Below are positions 43,601-53,770 of a stretch of DNA of 64,000 nt, piece by piece; positions within the stretch are counted from its first letter, which is position 1, and each line of letters starts with the position of its first letter. The DNA lies in NCBI GenBank assembly GCA_034770075.1, contig CM068380.1, positions 39,388,695-39,452,694 of the forward strand, written 5' to 3'. This stretch comes from Aralia elata (Eukaryota; Streptophyta; Magnoliopsida; Apiales; Araliaceae). The translations under genes and the position numbers were made by a program. The notes under the pieces are model-generated. The model searched no databases. It was not told the DNA's origin and worked only from the letters and a program-made list of their open reading frames with translations.

Positions 43601-44560
43601 TGGATCTCAGCCCTTCCCAGGGTTTGTTGTTTTTTGTCTTTTTCTTTTTGTGGGTATCAGCCCTTCCCAGGGGTGCTCACCATCTTGTCGTGGTTCGCGT
43701 GGATCTCAGCCCTTCCCAGGGTTTGTTGTTTTTTGTCTTTTTTCTTTTTGTGGATATCAGCCCTTCCCAGGGGTGCTCACCATCTTTGTTGTGGTTCGCG
43801 TGGATCTCAGCCCTTCCCAGGGTTTGTTGTTTTTTGTCTTTTTTCTTTTTGTGGATATCAGCCCTTCCCAGGGGTGCTCACCATCTTGTTGTGGTTCGCG
43901 TGGATCTCAGCCCTTCCCAGGGTTTGTTGTTTTTTGTCTTTTTTCTTTTTGTGGATATCAGCCCTTCCCAGGGGTGCTCACCATCTTGTCGTGGTTCGCG
44001 TGGATCTCAGCCCTTCCCAGGGTTTGTTGTTTTATGTCTTTTTTCTTTTGGTGGATATCAGCCCTTCCCAGGGGTGCTCACCATCTTGTCGTGGTTCGCG
44101 TGGATCTCAGCCCTTCCAAGGGTTTGTTGTTTTTTGTCTTTTTTTTGTGGATATCAGCCCTTCCTAGGGGTGCTCACCATCTTGTTGTGGTTCGCGTGGA
44201 TCTCAGCCCTTCCCAGTGTTTGTTGTTTTTTTGTCTTTTTTTTTGTGGATATCAGCCCTTCCCAGGGGTGCTCACCATCTTGTTGTGGTTCGCGTGGATC
44301 TCAGCCCTTCCCAGGGTTTATTGTTTTTTTTATCTTTTTTCTTTTTGTGGATATCAGCCCTTCCCAGGGGTGCTCACCATCTTGTTGTGGTTCGCGTGGA
44401 TCTCAGCCCTTCCCAGGGTTTGTTGTTTTTTGTCTTTTTTCTTTTTGTGGATATCAGCCCTTCCCAGGGGTGCTCACCATCTTGTTGTGGTTCTCTTAGA
44501 TGCCTTCCCAGGTTCACTTCTTGTTTGGATACCAGCCCTTCCCAGGGTCATTGATTGCTT
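43601..44560. repeat. ~100-bp tandem array (about 9 copies)
   Basis: GGATCTCAGCCCTTCCCAGG recurs at 43603, 43701, 43802, 43902, 44002, 44102, 44198, 44296 and 44398. Each unit has a second half starting GGATATCAGCCCTTCCCAGG, so it is a two-part repeat separated by a T-rich run and by GTGCTCACCATCTTG. Unit length varies only in the T-run (96-101 bp). Because a ~100-bp unit without stops shifts frame each time, all three forward frames stay open for up to 324 codons; these are not genes. Confidence 0.95.
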
Positions 44561-45754
44561 TGATTTGAAATGGGATGTGTGATTAGCTTTTGTCCTGGAT
44601 CTCCCACCAACATCGTCCACGTACTATACCGCAAAAGCCATTACTCTGATCATTTGTGAGGTTGAAAGCGACATGCTTGTACTTTCTTGATGATTTTCAT
44701 TTTGATCGTACCTGCATGCATGAAAAAGATGTTATGCATGATCTGGCAGATATGTTATGGACAGATGCATGTGCACAACATATGTTTTAGATAGAAATGA
44801 CCCTTGTTCAGTCAAATGATACGATTCGACGGTCGTCGTTGCTTGCCAACATTTGATTGGATCATGCCTCGTCGTGAAGTGTAGTTTCTAGACTTCAACA
44901 TTGGTGTTGTACTCTGCCTGTTCTTGGTCGTCTTCATTTCATCGAGTTGAGGCAGTCTGTTTCGCTCTCTGTGATGATCGACAGCTATGTTGGGCTCCTT
45001 GGCCTTTTGATCATTTCCCTGACCGATATGCTGTTGTCTTGCATTATATCATCCTTGTATATGCTCATGCACGTGGATCATTTGGATGTTGAGGTAGTGA
45101 TAGTCAGGATTGGGGAGAGGCTCAATGATGAGAAGTTCTGTGCAACCTCAGCTTCCTTTCATTTCACGATTCTTAACTGCCCCTGCCTTGGTGCGTGTCG
45201 CTACCAAGAATTTCTATCGAAAACTCGCGATGTCGACCGTGCTGAGCTATCCACAGCTCTGCCAGATCCTACACATCAGATGACTAACAAATGCCGAAAC
45301 TTGAAGGCTCGGGCCGTTAGTGTTAGTTCAACACAAAGATATTATAATCTCGACAAAAGAGTAAATGCAGTTAAAGCACATGAAATCGAATATCTGTTGA
45401 TCGCACAATCTAGCAAGTTGTGAACCGTGAATGTACTAGATTGGAAGTTTTTCCGATCCTTCGTGAATTGATGGTTTTCTATTTAACGGGTTAGGAAATC
45501 GTAAGAACACCTTCAAGCATTCATGGTCATTGTACGTGAGTAAGGTCGAATTCAAAAGAACTACCTTCCCTCGTCAAAGGTATTCTGTCTCCATTCTCGA
45601 CAACGTCCTTAGCAGGATTGACATCATATGACAAATGTACTGTGCGATGCAGCATTCAGTAGGGGTTTCTCTTCCATGACCTCTTGTTTAAGGCTGAGTT
45701 TTTTTTTTTTTTTTTTTTTTCGTATTATCTTTTCTCTTTATTATCCCACTTCAC
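44561..45754. other. Tat/Ogre-like internal region, nothing recognised
   Basis: A plus-strand frame 44947-45423 (158 codons) is the longest but matches no family I know and opposes the element's orientation. A T-run at 45701-45720 marks the right edge. No further structure was seen. Confidence 0.45.
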
Positions 45755-46257
45755 TTGTCTCGTTTTCTTAGGCTATTCAAAGTTACCCATTTAACGAGTT
45801 TTGGACCAATGACTCCCAAACCAGACGGTTTTGGGGCATTAGGTGTACAGACACCCCTTCGAGTTTATTTACTCGAGTAACAAAGGCCACGGTTCGAGAC
45901 AAGCTGGTGGTCTGCACCATTCATTCTTTGCTTGACCTTGCGCAAGATTCGTTTTCTTAGGCTTGAGTTACCCATGTAGCGAGTGTTAGGCCGGTGACTC
46001 CCAAACCAGACGGCTTTAGGGCACCAGATGCAGAGACACCCCTTAGGCTTAATTACTCGAGTAGCCCATGCCATGATTCGAATCTGCTCGGGCCTCCTCT
46101 ACTGTAATGCTCGTTTTCTTAGGCTCTGAGTTACCCATGTAACGAGTGTTGGGCCAGCGACTCCCAAACCAGATGGCTTTAGGGCACCAGGTGTAGAGAC
46201 ACCCCTCGGGCTTAATTACTCGAATAACCCAGGCCACGATTCGAGACATTAGCTTGA
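45755..46257 (-). repeat. Shared 3'-UTR module, three tandem copies
   Basis: Copies at about 45765-45905, 45950-46085 and 46110-46250. Each has TTCTTAGGCT, (GTTACCCAT), (T)GACTCCCAAACCAGA(C/T)GG, TT(A/T)GGGCA(C/T)(C/T)AG(G/A)TG, GACACCCC and TTACTCGA(G/A)TAA. TTACTCGAGTAA is a perfect palindrome in copies 1 and 2. A GGTGT-loop-ACACC hairpin is kept in copies 1 (loop ACAG) and 3 (loop AGAG). Homologous to 38885-39020 in Athila element 2. Confidence 0.85.
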
Positions 46258-46982
46258 TAATCATTCATTGTCTGACTTCTTGATATTAGCTTGATAATCA
46301 TTGACTGTCTGACTACGTTTTAATTGCTATCAGCGTCGTCATAGTTTTATACCCCCCAACTGAAAGTTTGTGCAAATGCAAAGTGAAGGCTGTCACATGA
46401 GGTCGATTCTGTCGCAAACGTTGCTTTGAATTAAGGCTTTGTACCCAATCAAAAAGTTGAATAGCCTTCTTCGTTTAATCATACTCACGATCGTGCTCCA
46501 CGGTTGCTTGTCAGAATTAATCCGATTCCTATCAAGCCAAAATAAGATCCCCCTTTCACGCGGATCATCGTATCCCGGGAAAACTATGCTTGACAAATGC
46601 CAGATGATCGTACCGTTGAAGATTTAATTGCCATGAGGTAGCATTTGATGACGATGGTGCATGTCGATGGGATTGTTGCATGGGTGCCAATTTGCACGTC
46701 ATCATTTCCTGGGTAGTGACAAATGCCCCAGTGTTAAGTTGCTTTTCTTGTGATCTCCCTCGTACTGGTTGCATCGGTAACTTGCTGGGCTGACAAAAGA
46801 TTCGGTCCTTTGACTTATTGGAAGGTTTGGGGGATTTTTGATTTTTTTTTGATTTTTTTGATTTTTGATTTTTTTTTCTTTTTTTTTTCTCTTTTTTTTT
46901 CACAGGGTTGTTTAACATAGTCATAATTAACGGGCTGGGGAACGCCTTTCCGTCCATTCCTTTTAAGATGTGGGCTCCCCAG
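46258..46982. other. Unassigned Tat/Ogre-like internal sequence with T-runs
   Basis: A short direct repeat (ATTAGCTTGATAATCATT at 46253 and 46286) and a long oligo(T)/TTTGA run at 46838-46902. No protein motif was recognised; the lysine-rich minus frame 46565-46957 arises from the T-run. Confidence 0.45.
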
Positions 46983-47256
46983 TTAGTTTTTTTTTTTTTT
47001 TTTTTTTTTTATTGTTGTGACGGCTCCTTTTAATTTAGAGCGAAACCCCATAGCTTCGTCTTGGCAGGGCGCGATCCTTCTGAGGACTAAATCGTTTATT
47101 TTGAATTTCCGGGATCGTACCCTCCTGTCGTATGCCCGAGAGATGCGTAAGGGCTGCCCCTGCAAATGTGCGAGCTGAGGTTCGACAGGCAAACAGGGTG
47201 AGCGATAATAAATTCGGGCATCCCCGATGATTGGCGGACATCCTTCCCATGATCAT
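46983..47256 (-). pseudogene. Tat/Ogre integrase C-terminal fragment
   Basis: On minus, ...QLAHLQGQPLRISRAYDRRVRSRKFKINDLVLRRI, which matches the end of Tat-lineage integrase (family pattern: YQ.R..RA.NK.VRPR.F..GDLVL). The frame then runs into oligo-lysine from a T-run (46986-47010). It lies downstream (in element sense) of an RT start fragment, with the RT core, RNase H and IN core missing between. Confidence 0.65.
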
Positions 47257-47315
47257 CTTTGTGTTTTATTTGCAGCCCCCAATCCCCATTCATTTTGAGC
47301 CGGTAAATGACTGAA

Positions 47316-47603
47316 TCAAAATGTTTGATCTTGAAGGGCATCGTTCAGATTTCTATAGTCGATGCGGCCCCTTACTTCTCCTCCAGGCTGTGGTACTGGG
47401 ATTCTGTCGGAAAGCCATTCAGGGTAAATAGACACCGTGATGATTCCTGTTTTAAACCGCTTGACAATTTCGTCCTTTATTTTCAACCTCCATTCAGGCT
47501 TCAACGTTCTCAACTTTTGCTTAATTGGTCGGAACCCTCCTTGATGGGCAGTCGATGTCCTATAACGTCTGTGGACAATCCAATCACGTCGCCACGGGAC
47601 CAA
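47316..47603 (-). pseudogene. Tat/Ogre RT N-terminal fragment
   Basis: On minus, GGFRPIKQKLRTLKPEWRLKIKDEIVKRFKTGIITV then YPEWLSDRIPVPQPGGEVRGRIDYRNLNDA. This is the start of a Tat-lineage reverse transcriptase (family pattern: RPVKQKLRR..PE....IKEEV.K...GFI..V.YP.W..NIVPVPKK.G..R.C.DYRDLN). The sequence leaves RT after DYRNLN, so the FxDD catalytic region is gone. Confidence 0.75.
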
Positions 47604-47702
47604 GCGAACATATCTCCATACAGGCTCAACAACTCGGCTATATTTTTTTTTTTTTTTAAGTTTAATTTTGAATTTGCCCCTACTCCGGGTTCTTCGTGAT
47701 CG

Positions 47703-47930
47703 TTAGGGGTTCTGATGTTTGATGGTAATGGTTTGGTCTAAGTCGGGTTTGGGTTTATCTTCGACCCGTCCTTTGATCTCGTCAGGCGTATTGTCGATAT
47801 CTGTCTCGTCCTGCTCAATCCCCATCAGATCGAAATCTAGCTCTATACCAAAATCGTGATCCTCCTTGAAATTTGGCCTATCGCTTGTCAGGCTAGAATG
47901 CCTCAAATCGGGGTACCTGACATAAAACAA
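47703..47930 (-). pseudogene. Possible PR-RT linker of Tat/Ogre element
   Basis: An acidic 75-codon frame (FGIELDFDLMGIEQDETDIDNTPDEIKGRVEDKPKPDLDQT) immediately upstream, in element sense, of the RT start. Its position fits the acidic linker between protease and RT. A T-run at 47642-47656 followed by TTTGCCCCTACTCCGGGTTC lies between it and the RT fragment, so continuity is doubtful. Confidence 0.4.
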
Positions 47931-48129
47931 AAATGCTTGTCATATATATAAAACATTTCAGCACATGATCTCTTTTTTTTTTTTTTTTGGATAACATGAC
48001 AAAATGATATGAGCGTGCAGGGATTTGAAATAAAATTCAGAATTTTAAAACCCATTGATCTTCTATTGGCCGGGATTCACTGCCACACTCTTGGATTTAC
48101 CCCCTTCCTGGATATCACCTGATGCACGG

Positions 48130-48420
48130 TCCAACTGGCCACGGTGAGGTCAATCAATGGAGCTCATTAGGAGGTGCATGGATCGCATTGGCATGGATCT
48201 GGCATTGATGGCATTTCCTGACATGAGCATCGCAGTCAGTTTTCATGGTTAGCCAGTAGTGACCCGTTCACATGATTTTCTTTGTCAAAAATGTTCTGCG
48301 CATATGGGTTCCGCACACATCGCCATGTACTTCGTTCATTTGTCTGTGGGCTTCTTTGGCTTCCAGATATCTCAGCAGTCCCGTAGCTAGGTCCTATTCA
48401 TGCAAATCGTCTCCGCTTAG
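48130..48420 (-). pseudogene. Tat/Ogre integrase zinc-binding domain, displaced
   Basis: On minus, GLLRYLEAKEAHRQMNEVHGDVCGTHM, then a stop, then TGHYWLTMKTDCDAHVRKCHQCQIHANAIHAPPNELH. This is the H-H-C-C finger at the start of Tat integrase (family pattern: E.H.G.CG.H..G..L..KI...GYYW.TM..D...HV..C..CQ). In element sense it lies before the RT fragment, although IN should follow RT and RNase H, so pol is permuted here. Confidence 0.75.
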
Positions 48421-48940
48421 GAAGAATTTCACTGCCCATCTTTAGATTCTCTTTCCTTAGTCAGATCTGCATTTTCGGGAGGGGAGCTGTCTCGAAGGAA
48501 CTCCTTAATGTTTTGACCAAGCCCATTTAGGAGGGGCGTCACTATGGGAGATCTCTCCGATTTGATCCTCATAGGCCGGACAAGTCTGTACCGCAGTTTC
48601 CCCCTTAAAGCTCATCTTGTACCGTGATGTGTGAATCGGGGAAGCCAGTGTATTTCATGGCTACCAGCTCTGCCATTTGGACGGATGGAGTATGGACTTT
48701 ACGGCCTCTTAGTTGGGTCTTAGGGCAGTCTCGCAAAACAAACCAGGGCCGTAATTTAGTACTGCGCCAGTTACAAGTTGGCAGATGCATGTCAACACTG
48801 ATGTATGATTATTATTTTTCTTTCTTCTTTTTTTTTCTTTTTCTTTTTCTTTTTCCCCTTTTTTTTATGGTCGAATATGCCCCTACTCCGGGTTCATTGT
48901 GATCGTTATGCCACGCTTTCACGGTTCTCTTAATCTTATC
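48421..48940. other. Unassigned Tat/Ogre-like internal sequence
   Basis: Contains a T/C-rich run (48816-48868) followed by ATGCCCCTACTCCGGGTTC and GTGATCGTTA, a sequence nearly repeated after the T-run at 47642. The minus frame 48605-48790 matches nothing I recognise. Confidence 0.45.
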
Positions 48941-49604
48941 CTGCAAAATAAGGTCAGTGTTTGATGACAGGATAGTATTCAGAAGTTTTTAGAAAACCCT
49001 GGTACGTGGCACGGATTGCCCTCCTGCAAAACCATGTCAGTATTCTCTTTATATGTGCAGGTGATGCAATCACATGATACATGACATATTTATTATGATG
49101 ATGACGATATGACAGTTGTATGCCATTTACATGACATTTATTTATTTGATTGAACGATAAAAAGGCATGAAGAAGCTTCCCTTTCGTTAGGTTTATCAGG
49201 GGCTGACCTACCCTAGGGTTACTCTCGCGGGCTTTTCGGCATGAAGGTCCCCAAATCTTCGCAATCTACTCGTCTGAGTCCTTTCGATTGGAGCGGATTT
49301 GGGTGGTGCGTTTCCTGAGCCATATCCGGGGAGCAGCCCCTTCGAGTCCAGTAATAAGCAACCGACAGGTTTGCCTCAGGAGGAGGTACTCTCTCAACAT
49401 ACATTCACATTCATCGTCCTCACCGTATGCAAATGATTACTTTAAAGTAAAGTCATTCCATTCAAACAATCATTCATTGGACAAAAGCACATTCACACAA
49501 CAATAAATAAAAAAGTCAGAATGTCGCACGCACATACACATTTATGAATTTTAAAGGATAGGATAGCATCAAGATTTGAACGTGGCTTAAGCCCTCTAAT
49601 GTTT
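48941..49604 (-). mobile_element. Tat/Ogre-like leader
   Basis: Noncoding region between 5' LTR/PBS and the first coding remnants. It aligns by eye with 4735-5300, the leader of another copy of the same lineage. No gag is recognisable between here and the pol fragments. Confidence 0.65.
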
Positions 49605-49620
49605 CCCAGCAGAGTCGCCA
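49605..49620 (-). promoter_or_regulatory. Tat/Ogre primer-binding site
   Basis: On minus TGGCGACTCTGCTGGG, two bases inside the LTR end at 49623. TGGCGACT-type sites are usual for Tat/Ogre elements and are generally ascribed to tRNA-Arg; the tRNA identity is from family knowledge, not shown here. Confidence 0.82.
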
Positions 49621-49622
49621 GC

Positions 49623-51665
49623 TGTCGACGCCGGTTTTTCATCTTTTCGATTTTAGCCTTTTGATTAGATGATTTTTTGGAAAAGGTCGGCTTGAATATC
49701 GACGGGGTTTTGAAAGATCGTTTTTTATGATGAGCCAATTAACCAGAGTCGCCAGTTGGTATATTTGAAATGGATGTACCAACTCATCCGAGTTTTCGTT
49801 TTTTATAAATCGCTGGCTCATATGTGACTCCGAATTAATTGGTCTGCGAATCGAGATTCATAGAGTTCGGGGGCTTGCTTAAGCGAGGGGAAGGTGTTAG
49901 GCACCCCCCGACTTCCGTGAAACACGGTTACCGCAATCTTGATGCTTTTCCTATCCTTTAATTCATGAAATGTGTATGTACACGCGCGTGTGTGTGTATG
50001 CCTATGCGAATGTTGTGGTGAGTTTGCATGAAAGAGTCATTTGGATTTTTAGGGAAAGTCGTGCTTTAATTTGAGAACGCTTCGGAATGTCTTTTCAGCA
50101 TACACGAGAAAGCTTGATTCTTTATAAGAAAGGTTTGATTTTAATTGTCAAAAACTATGAAATTTTTCGTTAGGTGTCTTTTTGGCAAAACAGGAGTTTT
50201 AAACCTTTGTCAAAATAGGAATCGAGATCTATACGTTGCTTTCGTAACTCAAACGATGGGCAACTTCTAGAATCTCCTTAACCCTATGCACAACGGTTTA
50301 ATAAAACGTCAATTATTTGACAAAATCATTCCTTGTGATATTTGAAAACGATTTTCCTTAGCTTTCTCATTTGAAATAGAAATCGACATTCATTAGCACT
50401 TCCTATTTATTAACCTCGTGATGCTAATAGCCTAGTTTGATTGATTTTATGAAAATCTTATCATTTAGCTTTGAAATCAATTTCGTCTCATTAATCAAAT
50501 CGAGCATAAACACGCGTCGGGGCTATTCATGGGCATGTAAGCCATCAAAATAACCTCAAACGCCCACAATCACATACTTTCACTATTACGGGGCCTTAAA
50601 CACGATTCTCGCCTTAGCGTCGTTTTAAGGCCCGACGATTACATATTTACAATGAAAGGTACATCGAATTTATTACATATATCAAAAGATGTCCATCATC
50701 GGATTTGGACCACGGGGTCGCGCTCCTAAGCTCACATTCAAAATCGCTACACACCCACAAGATCCTAAAAATAACAATCTAAATAAACTATGCATAATAC
50801 ATCATTACAACTAGCTAAAATTCACCAAATGGACATCATCGGGCCATTAGGAGGAATTTCGTTCCACTTGGGAACCCTCCCTAATAGCCTCAACCCATGG
50901 ATTCACAACAATATACAAGAACAACTACATTTAATATAATTTGGATAACAAAAAGCTTAGCAAAAATGGTAAAACAAAATGCTAAAACAAAGGATTTTTC
51001 ACCTTGCAAATGATCGCCACAATATGTATGAATTTGTGTATTGAATAGAGTAGAAAATATGAGATGTAATCTCACAAAATGGGTACAATTGCTCACTATT
51101 TCTCACTCTTTTCTCTCTTGATTTCTCTTATTTGCTTGCTGTTTTCTCCTTCTTTTTCCGCTGCTGCCGCCTCCTTCTTTTGCTGCTGAACCTCCCCTGG
51201 ATGAAATGAAGGAACTGAGCTGAAATAGGCTGCATCAGGGCAGCCGCAGATAGATCTGCGGCTGGCCGCAGATTGATCTGCGGCTGGCTGGCCCACCCCC
51301 CATCGCACTCAGCTGGTTTCCTGGTTTCGAGTCCCGTGCGCACCACCATTATTTTAATCGTTTGGCCGCAGATCAATCCGCGGCTGGGTGGGCTGATTTT
51401 CTCATTTTCCGAACCGCACCTCGATTCTCGTGTCGTGACATCGGTTTTCGCCGACAGGTTTGTATTTTGCAGTCCGGGAATCACTAGGAGACGTGCCACA
51501 TCATTCGGGTATGCTCATTTCGGACGACCCTGCTGTCACGTCGATTTTGATTTGCAAATCGTTGCGGTGGCGTCGAGTGTTCGCGCTTGTGCATCCCTCA
51601 CTCTCACAGGCCGGTTCATTTAACGATTTTGCCCTCCTGTCACGATTAGTATACGAAGCGCAAAA
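49623..51665 (-). mobile_element. Tat/Ogre-like element 5' LTR, tip missing
   Basis: Near-identical to 40170-42227 but lacks the last 14 bases (TTTGGGTGTCTACA). It stops at CGCAAAA and continues straight into CAAACTAAAGGCCC, the left end of the 796-bp duplicate of Athila ORF3. Loss of the U3 tip rules out an ordinary integrase-made right boundary. Confidence 0.92.
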
Positions 51666-53061
51666 CAAACTAAAGGCCCACAATACACAGCCAATGCAAT
51701 GCAACCAAGTATGATAATGCACTAACCCACAACTAACTATATGCCAATATGTCAACAGATATAATGCATTAAACTAACTATCATGCTTAAACAAAAACAG
51801 ATGAACTACCACAAAACCCCCCAAACTTATGACAAACAATGCCCTCATTGGAAAAACAGTAAAAAGAAAAGGAAAGAAGAGCTCCCCTAATCCAAGGCAG
51901 CATCGTCCGCGGCCTTCCCATCATCATCTGAAGGTGGGTCCAGGGGAGGATAAGCTGGGGCAGCACTAAATGTTGGGAATTGGACCTGGACGCCCAATTG
52001 AGAAAAAGCTTGAGAAAAACTGTCAGAAAGCTGCATCGAGAAGATTGAAGTTCAGTCATGCTAGAATGAATAGCGTCCATCCGCCGGTACATATGTCTCT
52101 CCATCCGGTCTAACCTAACCTGAGACACAGTCACCGGTTGCTCAGGTTCTGTCATCGGTTGCTCGGACGCCTCTTCACTTTCACTCTGATCAGCCAAAAG
52201 AAATCCTGCCCCACGGGAATGAGAAGAAGCGCCAGTCTAAACCTTATACTTCTCAATCGTAGCATGGTCAATAGTGTTCACAGGAAGTTGCAGAGGCTCG
52301 CCATCATCCCACTGTACCCCAGCAACAATGCATAAACGTAATATAACAGATGCATGCGGGATCCCACCTGAAGTACCACCCTGCAGGTACTGGCGAATAG
52401 ACTAATGAATTACATGCCCAACATCTATTTTTCTTCCCTTCACAATCCCATACAGCAGAATAGCTCGGTCCTTGGTCACATCATTCTGATGTCGTGTTGG
52501 CATCAGATTGGGACAAATGAAACTGTACCATACCTTCCCATATCGACTTAAGGCCGTGTGTGGAAAATGCATCTTTTGATCTGTTCCTTGCTTACTAGTC
52601 CACACCGTACCTGGCTTGCACAAGGTATTCATGATACTATCCAACTTTGTGTCTCATCTTGTGGTGTATAACCAATCTGGATCGTTCGGTTGAACAGTAG
52701 GCAAATGGTACAGCGAATTGATACTTTCTTTGGTATAGGAAACTTGGCAACCCCGAACAAAAGTAGTGCCATCTTTGGTAATCTTCACATTTGCATAAAA
52801 TTCTCGCACTATCGATATTGGGGCTGCCAAAGGAGGTTCAACGAACAGCAGCCAACCCATAGCCCGAATCATACTCATCATCTGCCCATCTAGCCTAGGA
52901 TCTGGCTTTAGCCCGCATTCCAGCACAAACGTTTTCCCTAACAAAACTCGCTGGTAAAACTCTTCAGCTTCAGTAGAAATAAATCGACTAGCATCAAAAT
53001 CAACAGGTTCGCTACGGGCTTGAGAACTCGAAGATTCAACGCATTGTCGTTTTGAAGCCAT
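51663..53061 (-). pseudogene. Athila ORF3 (env-like / plant-transposon-protein ORF)
   Basis: One frame runs from ATG 53061 (MASKRQCVESSSSQ) to the stop at 51787, about 424 codons, with in-frame stops near 52654 (TGA), 52402 (TAG) and 52199 (TAG). The N-terminal half (FISTEAEEFYQRVLLGKTFVLECGL, IVREFYANVKI, FVRGCQVSYTKESINSLYHL) matches the domain found in plant ORFs downstream of Athila pol and annotated as putative plant transposon protein. The C-terminus has RMERHMYRRMDAIH, a typical ending. Called env-like by position; I see no clear membrane segment or signal peptide in the conserved part. Bases 51663-52458 are duplicated at 39374-40169; this copy is the uninterrupted one. Confidence 0.7.
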
Positions 53062-53770
53062 GGATATTCAATGAAAATACTTAAACCCACAACAAACTCA
53101 GTTACCCCCAAACTTGTCACAAGCCAAACTTAAACTCTGCTAAATATGAAATTTATGCTCTGCTTGTAAGCATACACACCTAGGCTAATGTAATGAACCA
53201 AACTCACCCACAATACAGTAACAATTGCAAACCAAAATGAACCCTAGAATCTTTCAATTAGCAATTCAATGAATACCCACTTCTGAAGGTTATTCAATTA
53301 AAATTATTACCTTGCTATGGAGAGAAACACCACTTCAATGGCTACTCAGTCTGTTCTTATACAAAGCTTTTCCCACAATGTCCCAATGCAATGAATTTGA
53401 TGGAAATGGATAGATGGGTTGAAGATGAATGATAAGGATATTGTATATATGGAAGTTTGATTGACAAAAGAAGGCTTGATCTTGTGTTTGAAGTAGAGTA
53501 TATGCTTGGGGTCGGTTATGGAGAAGAAGAAGAGGGTTAGGGTTTGATCGAGGAAAGTATAGTATGAAACGGAAAAGAGAGAGAGATCATGTGATTTGGT
53601 TTTGATTTGGTCGTGGAGAAGGGAAGGATTTGATTTAGATGTGGAATAGGAAAAGAAACGGTTTTGAATATGAAGAGGAAAGTGGGAATGGGAAACCGAA
53701 TGGGAGAAGTTAAATTATAACCTGCTTAGGTCGGGTCTCTGACCTTTTGTAAAAACTGGAAATTGATCAC
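53062..53770 (-). promoter_or_regulatory. ORF3 upstream region with TATA-like box
   Basis: On minus, ORF3 is preceded by about 380 bp of leader-like sequence, a TATA-like CCATATATACAATATCC (53441-53457 on plus) and then the GC-palindrome cluster. The order cluster, TATA, leader, ATG is that of the LTR promoter. Transcription from here is inference only. Confidence 0.45.

Noticed and set aside
43525..44582. Long plus-strand open frames (324, 310 and 177 codons) that look like a proline/serine/phenylalanine-rich membrane protein
   Set aside because: They come from a ~100-bp tandem array with no stop in any forward frame; the same peptide pattern appears in all three frames, and the host element lies on the opposite strand.
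44947..45423. 158-codon plus-strand frame as an extra antisense ORF of the Tat/Ogre element
   Set aside because: Some Tat-lineage elements do carry extra ORFs, but no conserved motif, homologue in this window or good start context was seen.
39374..52458. A giant target-site duplication of 796 bp made by the retrotransposon integrase
   Set aside because: Ty3 integrases make about 5-bp duplications, and the right LTR lacks 14 terminal bases, so the right boundary was not made by integration.
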